DNA from: Smittia aterrima
Taxonomy: Eukaryota > Arthropoda > Insecta > Diptera > Chironomidae
DNA length: 64,000 nt
NCBI GenBank assembly: GCA_033063855.1
Contig: CP093829.1
Span: forward strand, 24,459,537-24,523,536
Direction of reading: 5' to 3'
The translations under genes and the position numbers were made by a program. Positions 11,801 through 23,701 of the stretch are shown one piece after another (position 1 is the stretch's first letter; each line of letters begins with the position of its first letter). Below the pieces are notes generated by a model that worked only from the letters and a program-made list of their open reading frames with translations, searched no databases and was not told the DNA's origin.

Positions 11801-14800
11801 TTCTGATCACTTTGACTGAAAGTCTTTGAAGAGAGGCCGAAAGTTCAAAATGTTTAAACGCAAGAAACGTTTCATTTGTTGTTTGGGGAAAAATGCTTGT
11901 TTACTCAAACTTAAAAATAATTTTAACATTTGATCGGAATCATCAACAAAAGCAGTGAGAACAAACAATTAAAATATCATCTCATTGTTCTTTACTTACA
12001 CAAATATTTATGCTTCATTCTTTGGATATAATTTCCTCTTAAAACTCTCGAAATTTTATATGGAATTGATCGTCGGAATGATTGGAATTAATTTTCGAGA
12101 GGGCTGGCGCAATATTGTGGAGGAAAATAATCTGGCGTATCCAAGATCTCTTCTCTTCTTTGTTTCAAGAACTCTTTTTTAGAATTCTTTCGTTGCATAT
12201 ACAATATGAGCTATTAAAGTTTCTGTTTATTATTTATTTAAAGATAATATTACACACTTTAGTTATATTCGAATAAACTGTAAACTGAGATGATCTCGTC
12301 TCAAGAAAGTTTCAAAGTATCAATCGGGTCAAGCTTTGCGATTAAAAAATTGGTTCAAAGATATTGAGGGTTGAACAAACTAACAAATATTCAGATAGGC
12401 GCCAGTTCAATTGATAAGTTCGAAATAAGAAATGTCTCATAAAATAAATAAACTCTAACGAGCTCCGTCTATCAATCGGATTTTTTGGTGTTAGACTGGC
12501 GGAAAGATTTTTCGATCGTTGAGAAAGAATGTTTATAGTTTGTTGTAGCTCTTTTCTCAAATCTAATTTCTGCTGCGGCGTTACAAACGCTTCAATCCTT
12601 AAAGATTTCTTTGGTGTTCTCTCCATTTTAAATATAAAACATGAAACAATTGAATTTTGTAAATTGGTTTGCTCAGAATCGGATTCAATTAACGGATGAA
12701 TTTTTGAAATAGTCGATAATGCGCCATCTACAGGCGGCCGACTGTTATAATTAAAGCTTTCAAAGCTTTATAAGAGTTTTAGCATAAAAGCTTTAGCATT
12801 TCAAATTTAACGGAAAAGAATGCTAAAAGCTTTTTAATAAAATTAACAAAAGTTTTTCATATTTTCGAGTAAAATCATTTTCTAATGGGAAAGTTTTAAA
12901 AGAAAAATTTTAATTTATTAAAATTGAAAGAATTAAAAAATAATTTAAACATTTCCTCATTCGTCGGCTTAGTTTGCTTTCAGCAGCATCCATTTTCACA
13001 AAATACTTGAGAACAAAAGTATTAGTTAACCGGTTTTTAAATCTCAGATGTTGGAGAGTCAAATACAAGCTCAAGAAAAATCTCAGCGCTAGTGTTTGTG
13101 TTGTTAAAGCTTTTCAGCCTCATCAAATCTTTATAACTGCACCAAAGAAAGTCAAACAAGAAGCAAAATGAAATTTTGTTATGGAGAGTTGAGAGTTTGT
13201 TGTCGTTTACTTTTTCGTTAATTTCTTATCCGAACATCAAAAGAAAGATAATGCATGAGAGCTTTAACCTAACACCAAATCCGAATCGCACATAATTAAT
13301 CGAAATCATTAAAGAATGTCTTCTTAATTACTGAAATTCCGACGAAGAAACTTCTCTCATTCTTTTTTCTTAAGAATTCTCAAGAAGTATAATAAACATT
13401 TATGAACCTCTTGAAGTCCATACCTGTTCTTCTCGTTTCTTTTTCCAAATTTATTAATTTATAATTTCTATAAATGTTTCATTTTATTACGTACATGAGA
13501 GTACCTCTATCAATCTTTCATCCTCCATCTAAATGAAAAGAAATGATGATGAAGCGTCATGACTTTTCTTCTTCTAAGACTAAAGAGATTCGGAGCCTGG
13601 CGATCGAAATACGCTGCGTCAACGACGGGCATGAAAGGTTCTTTTTTTTTCTTGGATAGCCAAAATATCTCTCTCTCGGCCTTTGTTCGTCTTGGAGCTT
13701 GAGCTGAGGAGAGAAACAAAAGAACGCAAATTCTTTTGTTCACAACAAAGTGGTTTTGTCCATTTTTCTATGGAATAGATTTTTTGACGGCACATGTCTT
13801 CTCGTTTAAACACCTCTCGAGTGCAACCTCAAAAGATCTCGAAAGGCAACAGCCTCGAAATGAGATAAAATATTCTTATTGAACCTCATGATTGCTTCTC
13901 CAAGCTTACGCAGGCTTTCGGTAAATATTGATTCGATAAGACTTCGCCCGGCAACTGTTTGCAAATGAGAAATATTTTTTTATCGCCAAAGAAAGTCTGT
14001 TGATGTTGATTCATTCTCTAAATTTGGTGACGACGACCGAAGCAATATTTTACGATCTCTCGAGTTATTTGCGGAAACTTTGTCTGTTCACACCGCGCAA
14101 GGCTTGTGTCGATACTAATCAGCTAATTAATTCTCCTTTGGCGTCGCTCAAGAATTAATTTCCAATCACCGATCGAACGTTAAATCTGTCTGCGTAGATT
14201 TGACGAGCAAGAAGAATTCACATGCAGCGGTTTTTATTTCTCTCGCGAGTCGCCAGTCGCGAGAGATTATCATTTGAACTCTTCCGAAGACAACTCTTCA
14301 ACAATTAACATTCCAGTTTTTGCATCGAGCGAAACAAACATTTTCGATAAAGTATCAAATATCAAGTTGATCGATAGACGTTACCAAAGTTTTCTGCTGC
14401 GTTCTCTGAATTTAATTTCTTTGATTATATCTCATTCGTATTAAGCCTTTCAGGTTTCTTAAAAACTTAAAAGAAAAATATTTCAAATTTGAATACTTGA
14501 TTAAATTTTATGAATATTCTGCTGGTCTCTTAAGTCGCTTTTGAATTGTTTTAGGGAGAAAATAATCCACAAAGTTGAACCGTCGTCGTCGTTTCTTTCG
14601 TGCAAATATGAATTCTAAGAAGCAATATCAATAAAAAAAAGTTTTTTCGAGACTTGGCAAGCAAATCCTCGATAAGCAAATTTGATCGATCGTGTGAATG
14701 AGAGTGGAAGACATTTTATTCGAAAACTTCCTTTACTCAGTTGCTTTGTCTGTCTGTCTGTTGGAATTCTCAGCTTCACTAATCGGTCGAGCATGTAATG

Positions 14801-17800
14801 TTCGCCAAGTAAATTGCGTTCTAGAAAAATATTTTCCTCTGAATTCCATTTTTATCTTAAATCAATAAAAAGCTGCTTGGCGATCCGAAAACTTTCGCAA
14901 CAATGACTTTCATTGATTTTGCGACACGTCCTGAGTGAAAAAAAAATCATTGAGCGCCAAAAAATATAAAAAACGAAACATTTTTATCGGATAAGAAAGT
15001 CAACTTCGTTTCGAAAATATTATGAGAATCATCATGAGCAACATGCACGAATATTATTTTTTTCTCTTTTTAAATCTAGACAAAAAAAAAATGTTGAATG
15101 TTCTTTTGACTTGGGACGGGCAGAAGAAGACGAAGATTTTAAGTATCTTCTTACCTGATCTCCAAAGCATTGTTGTTGCTTTGTGTACCTGAAATAATCG
15201 TGTTCTCTTAAATTTTCGTGAAGTTGTGTTGTTGGATTGCTCTTTTCTACAATCTTCACGAATGCGACTCACACATTGACTCACAATTGAAAAGCTCTTC
15301 GAAGATATTTACAGCGGAAAAAAGCTTAAGTCTCTAGCAATGTTAGTTCCCTGACACGATCACACTTTGATTCTACAGTTGTACAACGAAAAAACCTGAA
15401 AGATCGCGCAAACAACCTGAAAAATACTTTAGTTTGAGTTCGACCGTTTAGATGCGCAATCCGATTTCTTACCAGTCGCGTTTAATATTTTTAATTGTTC
15501 CACGAACCATAATAACACGATTCAATAAATCACCATCGCTCAAATTGGATTAAATCGATATCTTTGGATTAAAATCGTTCGCCCTCGTCACCTTCTTTTG
15601 GATACACAGAAGTGATAGCAAGTGAAATATTTGTTACATCAAAAAGTTAAAATAAAAAAATCTCCTCTTAAGAGTTTGGAGTTTGAGTGTGAACAAGAGT
15701 CGGATTGAGAAATTTGCATATATAAGCAAGCAAGTGTATTTGCGTCGAGACGACTAAAGCCGATATGAAATAGCGCGAGTCTGTTCAGCTATTGAAATGA
15801 AAATTTAGAAGTTTCTGTTGACTTTTGTTCAATTATATTGAGGAAATATTGAGAGAAGAAAAAAAAAATAAAAAACAACGACAACTTGTTGATTCCACGG
15901 AATTAGTTCCGAAGTTTAAAAAGTTATTACCGCGAGATCGAAGCGTTGACTTCGATATTAGTGAAGCGGATTGCTACAGCGACTTTCAAGCTGTTTATGC
16001 GGCATGTATTGAGGCATGAAGTCATGATGTGCAGCTTTACGAGATCGGGGATTCTTCTCAACGTTGCCCTTCTTCTAATCTTGGTTAATCCACTGATAGC
16101 TGTGAAGAATCAATCAGGCAAAAAGGAGAAGATCCGTCAGCAGGCTCAGGAAGAACGTCAATCTGAGTTTGTAAAAGGAAAAAGTAAGATCTCTCTCTTC
16201 TCTTCTTTTCTTTTGCCCTAAAAGAAACGAAAAAAAAAATCGCGCGATTTTATTGCGCGACAAAAGTTTTGTGATTTATTCTTCTTATAATTATTGTTGA
16301 CGTCGAAGTTTATTTACACATTTATTTACTTCTGATAAGAACATATTTTTCATGTCGAAACTTTCAACTCGAACGCGTTTAACTGATAAAGAAATTTATG
16401 TGATTATTTACTTTTTAAAAACGTTCTTAAAATTATCAACAAAATGCAGGAGTTTAACTTTAAGATTCTTCTTCTTGCCGCGATTTATTTTCGCAGAATT
16501 TTTTTATCGAAAAACTTTTTTTTCATTCGATCATCGAGTTCGTTCGTCAACCCTGGGAAAAAACATAAAGTACATTAACTAAATACGCATTTTTTTTATC
16601 AAACAAAAGTCTTATAAAATGCTCATACATGCGAGCTCCGTTGTAAGATCGCACTCACATTCTCAAAGGAATTCGTATTCGAATGAAGAAAAACTTCTTG
16701 TTTTCCGTAACGAAAACTTCTTCTATGTAAATGTTATTGATATTTGCTCGAATCGTTATTTACTCAACGATTTTTGTGTAAATATTTCAACTTTTTAAAT
16801 TTCTTGATGGATTCAACAGTTAAGCGAGAGCCTAAGAATTAATCTAAAAGAAAAATCTTCAATTCATTTTGGAATGAAATGTTTAATGGCCGCTGCTGAT
16901 TTCTCTCAAGAAACTTTCAACCTGCGCAGACTCTTTTTCTCGAAATTAATGGTCGCGATTTCGTTTGTTCTCGAGATCGTGAAATTCCTTTCGACGAATT
17001 CTTTCTAAATGGACAAAGCGCGAGAAATTCTCCGCCATATTTTAAACATGAAAAGCTTTCGCGAACGATTTCGCTCGCGATGTCCGAACATTATTGTTTT
17101 CAAGGTAATAATGGGTTTAAGTTAAAAAAGCGAAGTAAGGAGAAGATTACAAACATAAAAGAAAAATTCTTAAGTCACGAGGTCGATCTTTAAATTCTCC
17201 CTTTTGCTTTGATTTGCTCCCCGAGCGTTAAACATGAAAACATTTTTTTTTGTTTAAGTTCTTGAAAGCGCAAACTGAGATCGAAAATTTTCTCGTTCCT
17301 CGACTATCGTGCTCCACTTTTTCATTGTACTCAAACGCTTTTCTTCTTGATGGCCACAAGCCAGTAGAAAACTTTGATTGCATAAGAAGAAGAATGAGAA
17401 GAAAAAGTTAATAACATAACTGGATACCAACACAAAGACCACTCATAACAAAAATAAAAATGCTTTAAAAGTGAAAAATTCTTCGGGTTCTTTTTGTATT
17501 ACAAAAAGAAAAAAAAATTAATATTGAAACGCTGCGATGACGACGAATAAGAAGAATATCAACGAGAAGAGATAAAACAGCCTTTCAATTACTTCAAGCA
17601 CGATGCTTGATGCTGTGCGCAACACCATTAAAGAGACCACAAGTGTGTGTTGAGTGTTAAGTACTCTTAAGTTAAGCTTCAAGCTCTCGCTATGTAGCAA
17701 TACCAAAGCAAAGTCAGAGATTATTGCTGAACAAAAAATTATTTTAACTTCAAGAGATTAGAATGACCTTAATCAAAATGAGATTGAACTTGCATGAATA

Positions 17801-20800
17801 TTCCTTCTAAGTTCACTTTCGTAAGGTCGAGACTCATTAATCGTCAGATTTTTACTAATGTTCAAATCAATCACTGTCAATGGCGCTGTTCATTATTCTA
17901 GACAAACGCTTTAAATTCCCTAACAGCTTCGTTTCATTTTCTAATTAAATCGAAGACGTTTCGAGAAAAAATTAGAAGAGTTCATGATAAAACAGTCGAA
18001 TTCTTGGGATTTGAATGCCCAACTGTGAGAGGGAGAGATGATGAAGTAGAAAAGAAAGAAGTTTAAGGTAAAAGATCAACGTTTTCTCTTTCTCTCAATC
18101 TTCGTATTTATCTTTTGAAATACTTGAATCTCTTTTCTCGTGTAAGGAACAGTCTATTATGTTTCATTCTTTTGTTTCTTCCATTTTATTAGTACCTTGT
18201 GCCTTTTTCTTCAAAATTATGTACCTTGAGGCTGTGTCTGTAGTTGAACGCTAGCGATCGAGACTCAGCTCACGACAAACAGCGTCGAGCCTCAATAATC
18301 CGATTATTTAATTCTTCTTCGTTTCTTCCCTTTCGAGCTTTTCATTTTTATTGTAGATCAAATCAATAATAAGTTGCTTGATAAGCAATTTTAATGATAT
18401 AGAACTCTGATTCTCTCTAAATGATGCATAAATAAAGTTTTTCTCCTTCGCCACGATTAATTGAAACCTTTTTCGAAGAGACTTAAATTCTTGCACAAGA
18501 AAGAAACTCTCAAAAAAAATATTTTCCCAACTTAGACTTTTGTCCGAACCGAAAAGAATTTTAAAAGAAGAAATCGTGAAACACGAAGCGAAAATCTTGA
18601 AGGAGAAAAAAAGTCGTGCGCGCTAAATGCAGAAGAAGAATAAGAAAAACTTTTTGGCGAAGGAATGGAAGAGTCTTCAAGTTTTATTTTTTTTCACTTG
18701 AACCTTCAAATCAAACTCTCGTGACGAGAGCCTCGTCAAACTTTCGTCATGAAAAAAAAAACTTTTAAAACGTTCACATCGAAACTGGATTTCTCATACG
18801 TTCGTTTTCTCTTTTGCCTAATAAAAACACCTACATTCGACTTGAAAATGTTAAATCACCAGTAGAAAGAGAAGAAGTGAGCCATATGGCGTTTACTTCT
18901 TGAACAATAAACTTCCATATCACACAAAACAGTTTTTTTTTCTGTAGACAAATTTTATCAATCTCACTGAGAACAATGATTTTTTTTACGGAAATGGCTT
19001 TGACTCCAAACAAACTATTCATCTCCCAGAATGAGCCGAAATTGCTTTTTCTATGTTTGGTGAATTCATTTGAATGATGTTAATGCATCAACCTTTAAGA
19101 GACTTTAAGACGAAGCAGCGTGAGGTGGAAAATTGTGGGATGATTGTTGTTTCAACACAAACTTCATTTGAAAAATGACTTTTTACTTTGAAAAATTGTT
19201 TTAATTAATTTCGTTTTCGCTTTCAGTTTGTATCGGAACCAATGGACGAATGTCAGTGCCATCGAATCGGGAATTCCACTACAAGAACTTGAGGGATCGA
19301 TACACAAACTGCACATATGTTGACGGAAACCTCGAAATTACTTGGATCCAGAATAATTCTTACGATTTGAGCTTCTTGCAACATATTCGCGAAGTCACGG
19401 TAATTACATATAATATTTTATATATAATATAATATTTTCTATATAATATAATATTTTCTATATAATATAATATTTTTCTAAATTTATTTTGAAATGAAAT
19501 TAACTTAAAAATCTTTACAAAGGGTTACGTGCTCATCAGCCACGTTGACACTGATCATGTTAAACTTCCTCGTTTACAAATCATTCGTGGACGAACTCTC
19601 TTCAAGCTCAATGTCTGGAACAACGAATTTGGACTGTTCGCTTCCTTCTCTCAAATGCAAACTCTTGAGATGCCAGCGTTGCGTGATATTCTGAATGGAT
19701 CCGTGGGAATGTTCAACAACTACAATCTCTGTCACATTCGATCAATCGAGTGGAGTGAGATTATATCAGGTGAAAACTGCTCCTTCAATTTAACGGTCGA
19801 TGGTGATGGTCTTTCTGGTGATTTCTCTCTCTAAACTTTCAGGAAAACAGTAAACTAATAAATTTAAATTGTTACAGGACAAAATGCCACTAACATGTAC
19901 GTTTATAACTTCACATCGCCTGAACGTGATTGCCCACCTTGCCATTCGAGTTGTGAGAAAGGTTGTTGGGGTGAAGGTCCCGACAATTGTCAAAAGTTTA
20001 GTAAAATCAATTGCTCGCCGCAATGTTCGCAAGGAAGATGCTTTGGACCAAAGCCGAGAGAGTGCTGTCATTTGGTATGAGAATCAAACTCAAATTATCA
20101 AGAGAAAACTTTGCTTATTCATGTTCTTACAGTTCTGCGCTGGTGGATGCACAGGTCCAACTCAAAAAGACTGTTTAGCTTGTAAAAACTTCTACGACGA
20201 TGGCGAATGTAAACAAGAGTGCCCAGCCATGCAGATCTACAATCCAACGAACTATTTATGGGAACCTAATCCTAATGGAAAGTTTGCTTACGGAGCAACT
20301 TGCGTGAAACACTGTCCAGAGCATTTACTGAAAGATAATGGAGCTTGCGTTCGAACTTGTCCTTCCAACAAAATGTCGAAGAACGGAGAATGCGTTCAAT
20401 GCAATGGACCATGCCCAAAGACTTGTGCAAGCGACGGAACTGTCCACTCGGGAAATATCGATAAATATAAAGGCTGCACGATCATTGAAGGATCACTCGA
20501 GATTCTCGATCAAACATTCGCTGGTTACCAACAAGTTTACTCGAACTTCTCGTTCGGACCTCGTTTCATTAAAATCCATCCAGATCGACTTGAAGTGTTT
20601 TCAACTTTAAAAGAAATCACTGGCTATCTGAATATCCAAGGATACCACGAACACTTCACTAACCTCTCGTACTTTAGAAACTTGGAAGTCATCGGAGGAC
20701 GACAGTTGAGAGAAACTTTATTCGCTTCGCTTTATATCTTGAAGGTAAAATCTAAATTCACTTGAAATCTCGAATTATCTTTAAACAAAAATCTCTTCTT

Positions 20801-23701
20801 AGACTTCATTGAAATCTCTTGGTTTGAAATCATTGAAACGAGTTAACTCTGGAGCGATTGTGATAGTTGAGAACAAACATCTTTGCTTCGTCGATGACAT
20901 CGATTGGACGAAAATTCAAAAGTCACGAGATCACAAATCAGTCATCACACCAAACAAGAACGCAACCGATTGCAGTAAGTTTCTCTTTCTTCTTTTTCAA
21001 TCAAAAGATTTTAATAAATTTCCCTTCTCCAGAACTTGATAACGAAGTTTGCTCGGATGAATGTTCATCGTCTGGTTGCTGGGGAAAAGGTTCCGATCAA
21101 TGTCTCGAATGTAAAAGCTTCATGTACAAAGGAACTTGTTTGAACAACTGCAACAGCAAAGAAAAGTGAGAAAACAATTTTTCTCGACTAACTCAACTTC
21201 AACTAAAACTTGTTTTCTTTCTTCTAGAATTTATCAAATTGATTCGAATACTTGCGGCGACTGTCACGAACAATGCAAAGGTTCATGTACAGGTCCCAAC
21301 CCCGACGACTGTTTCGAGTGTGCTACCGTCAAAGACGGAAAGTTCTGCGTCGCTGAATGTCCAGTCACGAAGTATAACAAAGAAGGTCACTGCGCTAACT
21401 GCCATGAAGCTTGCGATGGATGTAAAGGACCGAAAAATACGATTTCCGACGATGGTTGTCTTAAATGCGATCACAAGATCTTAAATGGAAACTTCGATGA
21501 ATGTTTAATGAAAAATGCGACGTGTCCAGGTAAACTCAAATCATTTCAATTGAAGAAAACTTTTACTAAAATCTCTTTTGACTTTAGATGGTTACTACAA
21601 AGAATTCGATAACGAGAAACCTGGTCAATCATATTGTCGTCGTTGTCATCCTCGTTGCACGAAATGCACAAGCTACGGATTTCACGAAAGTGTTTGCTCT
21701 GAGTGCGCACGTTATCGTCGTGGAGAGCAATGCGAAGATGAATGCGGAGAGAACCAATATGCCGATGAATCAACGAAAACTTGCGAAATGTGCGATGATG
21801 AGTGCAACCAATGTCGAGGTCCAGGAATCCACAATTGCGTTGAGTGCAGAAGATTCAGAATTTTCCACGATGGAGTCTCACCGGAACTTCATCACAACAC
21901 AACCGAGTTCAACTGTTCATCTTCTTGCCCTGATCATTTGCCACATAAAATCTTCTCGGAATTAAATGATCAAAATGGTTTGACAGCTCCGCCGTTCTGC
22001 TCAGCTGATTCACATCGTTTACACGCTGGAAGTGGATCACTCATCTTGCTCGCTGTGTTTGCTGCTCTCGTCGCTGTTATTCTCGTTATCTGCTTCTTAA
22101 TGTACAAGTTATGTCAGAAGAACAAAGCCAAGAACGATGCTGTGAAGATGGCAAAGGTCTTCACTGGTTGTGATGACTTGGAGCCACTTCAAACGACAAA
22201 TGTTGGACCAAATCTAACAAAGTTCAAGATCATTTCACAAAACGAGATTCGACGAGGAAACTTGTTAGGATCTGGAGCTTTTGGAAAAGTCTACAAAGGA
22301 GTTTGGGATCCTGAAGGTGCCAACACGAAAATTCCCGTGGCCATCAAAGTTTTAACTGAAATCAACGGAGCCGAGACAAGCAAAGAATTCCTCGACGAAG
22401 CTTACATCATGTGCTCAGTCGAACATCCGAACTTGCTGAAGCTTCACGCAATCTGCATGACTTCGCAGCTCATGCTCATCACTCAGCTTATGCCACTCGG
22501 TTCTCTTCTCGAATACGTTCAGAAAAACAAAGATAAGATCGGCTCAAAGGCTTTACTCAACTGGTCAACACAAATCGCTCGTGGAATGGCTTATCTCGAA
22601 GAGAGACAAATTGTTCATCGCGATTTAGCAGCAAGAAATGTTCTCGTGCAGACACCGTCATGCGTTAAAATTACTGACTTCGGTTTAGCAAAGCTCTTGG
22701 ATTACGATTCCGACACTTACCGAGCGCCAGGCGGCAAAATGCCGATTAAATGGCTTGCGCTTGAGTGCATTCAACATCGAATCTTCACCAGCAAAAGTGA
22801 TGTGTGGGCGTTCGCTGTCACCATTTGGGAACTGCTCACTTATGGCGCTCGTCCATATGAAGGATACAATGCACGAGATGTTCCCGAACTCATTGAAAGC
22901 GGCGTTAAACTCAGACAACCAGATATTTGCACGCTCGACGTTTATTGCCTTCTCGTTTCGTGCTGGATGTTGGATGCTGACGCTCGACCAACATTTAAAC
23001 AACTCGCGCAAACATTCGCTGAGAAAGCTCGTGATCCTGGTCGTTACTTGGTCATTCCTGGCGACGTGAACATGCGTTTACCTTCTTACACAACTCAAGA
23101 CGAAAAAGATTTGATTAGAACTCTCGCGCCTATCGAAGGAGGTGCAAACACTTCGGGAATGATGGAGACTGAAGATTATTTACAACCCAAACGTGATAGC
23201 GGATCAAACGAACAACTCAGCTTCCACCCGAATAAACGCTACTGCAGTGATCCATTGAGAAATGGAGACGACGAGACTGACACGAGCAGAGAAATCGGCA
23301 TCGGCAATTTAAGACTTGACTTGCCATTAGACGAAGATGATTATTTAATGCCAACAGGACCAGTTCAGATTCAATCGACAACTGGCTACATGGACTTGGG
23401 CGGTGTCTCTCAACCCGCGATAGACAATCCTGAATATTTACTTAACTCGAATCCACCAGCAAACATTGTGACAATAAGCAGTACAGTTAAGGAGAACAAT
23501 TTCCAAAATTTTAACAACAATAGTTTATTAAATAATTTGAACAACGTTCCGAAGAACGAGCCAAGTAACATGCCGCCTACTCAAACTCTCGGCATTCCCT
23601 TGACCGCGGAGTCTATTTCCATATCGGATCATGAATATTACAATGACTTGCAGAGGGAAATGCAACCTTTGCACAATACAAGGAGCGAGACAACTGTTTG
23701 A
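5808..23701 (+). CDS. Egfr: Epidermal growth factor receptor (single insect EGFR/ErbB)
   Basis: Exons: 5808-5973 (distal first exon), 19227-19399, 19523-19769, 19878-20074, 20133-20744, 20803-20974, 21033-21165, 21228-21529, 21588-23701; 1371 aa. Reading order: signal peptide (LCLFLSILGLIQICNG), receptor L domain 1 (CIGTNGRMSVPSN onward), furin-like Cys-rich region, L domain 2, an extended second Cys-rich region as in fly EGFR, a single membrane helix near residue 818 (LILLAVFAALVAVILVICFL), and a tyrosine kinase at about 885-1145. Kinase motifs are intact: GSGAFG loop, VAIK lysine, HRDLAARN, DFG, and GGKMPIKWLALE. The tail has phosphotyrosine-type sites EDYLQP, DDYLMP, TGYMD and DNPEYLL (NPxY) and ends SETTV, a PDZ-binding-type end. 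It receives Spitz/Vein-class ligands and signals to Ras/MAPK. The last 2.1 kb exon runs without intron from the final Cys-rich repeats to the stop. The family is certain. Confidence 0.97.
7612..7619 (-). promoter_or_regulatory. Su(H)-consensus match in Egfr intron 1
   Basis: TTCCCACA is the reverse complement of TGTGGGAA, a match to YGTGRGAA. A single 8-mer match is weak evidence on its own; other matches lie at 7793-7800, 10561-10568 and 11211-11218. Confidence 0.2.
8841..8883. repeat. Perfect two-step hairpin in Egfr intron 1
   Basis: Outer arms AATACTTGAG (8841-8850) and CTCAAGTATT (8874-8883) are perfect reverse complements. Immediately inside the left arm, GAGCGG and CCGCTC pair around a 3-base loop, with an 8-base bulge on the right side. 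Sixteen base pairs within 43 nt. It is shorter than a usual animal pre-miRNA. Function is unknown. Confidence 0.55.
11211..11218 (+). promoter_or_regulatory. High-affinity Su(H)-type site in Egfr intron 1
   Basis: CGTGGGAA matches the strong form of the Su(H) consensus. It lies in the intron between the alternative first exons. Occupancy cannot be judged from sequence. Confidence 0.25.
12342..12626 (-). CDS. Candidate small antisense gene nested in Egfr intron 1
   Basis: A 94-aa frame on the strand opposite Egfr starts with MERTPKKSLRIEAFVTPQQK. Its start context is TTTAAAATGG, a good insect start site. The first 55 residues are charged and amphipathic (LDLRKELQQTINILSQRSK), unlike the Leu/Phe/Tyr-rich random frames of this intron, and suggest a short helix or coiled coil. 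The last 35 residues are Phe/Leu/Tyr-rich and less convincing, so a splice after about residue 56 is possible, although the only donor there (GTTAGA) is poor. A CTCF-like motif lies 95 bp upstream. I recognise no family. It may be a real nested gene or a chance frame. Confidence 0.35.
   Translation of the reverse strand: MERTPKKSLRIEAFVTPQQKLDLRKELQQTINILSQRSKNLSASLTPKNPIDRRSSLEFIYFMRHFLFRTYQLNWRLSEYLLVCSTLNIFEPIF
12721..12734 (-). promoter_or_regulatory. CTCF-like motif
   Basis: Read on the minus strand, CCTGTAGATGGCGC matches the CTCF core CCASYAGRKGGCRS at 13 of 14 positions. It sits just upstream of the antisense candidate starting at 12626 and inside Egfr intron 1, where it could mark a promoter or insulator. 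Binding is inference. Confidence 0.35.
14239..14266. repeat. Perfect 10-bp inverted repeat in Egfr intron 1
   Basis: TCTCTCGCGA (14239-14248) and TCGCGAGAGA (14257-14266) are perfect reverse complements around an 8-base loop. The arms are GC-richer than the surrounding intron. Role unknown. Confidence 0.5.
16024..16183 (+). CDS. Egfr: Proximal alternative first exon of Egfr
   Basis: A second first exon encodes a hydrophobic signal peptide (SGILLNVALLLILVNPLIA) followed by a Lys/Gln-rich linker ending SEFVKGK. The donor at 16184 (GTAAGA) leaves phase 1, exactly like the distal exon donor at 5974, so both join to the acceptor at 19227. EFVKGK-ICIGT is the junction I remember from one of the two Drosophila Egfr isoforms. 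Using this exon gives 1369 aa. An earlier in-frame ATG at 15997 is possible, but 16024 (or 16027) puts the hydrophobic core nearer the N-terminus. The exon lies about 10 kb from the first one, so it needs its own promoter upstream of about 15.8 kb. Confidence 0.9.
16184..19226. other. Egfr intron downstream of the proximal first exon
   Basis: About 3 kb of AT-rich intron shared by both Egfr transcripts. No coding frame is convincing. It ends with a good polypyrimidine acceptor, TTTTCGCTTTCAG, before 19227. A palindrome lies at 16236-16251. Confidence 0.6.
16236..16251. repeat. 16-bp perfect palindrome AAAATCGCGCGATTTT
   Basis: A self-complementary 16-mer about 50 bp downstream of the proximal Egfr first exon. 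CpG-rich core with AT flanks. It could be a dimeric factor site or chance. Confidence 0.45.
19422..19479. repeat. Tandem repeat, 19-bp unit x3, in Egfr intron 2
   Basis: The unit ATATAATATAATATTTTCT occurs at 19422-19440 and 19441-19459, and with one extra T at 19460-19479. It makes up about half of the 123-bp intron between exons 19227-19399 and 19523-19769. Confidence 0.85.

Larger units (their letters stand above)
5974..15996. other. Egfr intron 1, distal part
   Basis: About 10 kb of AT-rich intron between the two alternative first exons. Open frames here are short and look random, except the antisense candidate at 12342-12626. The sequence is visibly rich in TCTCG/CGAGA words and holds perfect hairpins at 8841-8883 and 14239-14266 and several matches to the Su(H) consensus YGTGRGAA. 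It is a likely home for Egfr enhancers and, near its right end, the promoter of the proximal transcript; that is inference. Confidence 0.6.

Noticed and set aside
12974..13171. 65-codon plus-strand frame near the antisense candidate, preceded by TTTGCTTTCAG
   Set aside because: The acceptor-like tract is suggestive, but there is no matching donor in phase and no recognised sequence; it does not fit the known Egfr isoforms.
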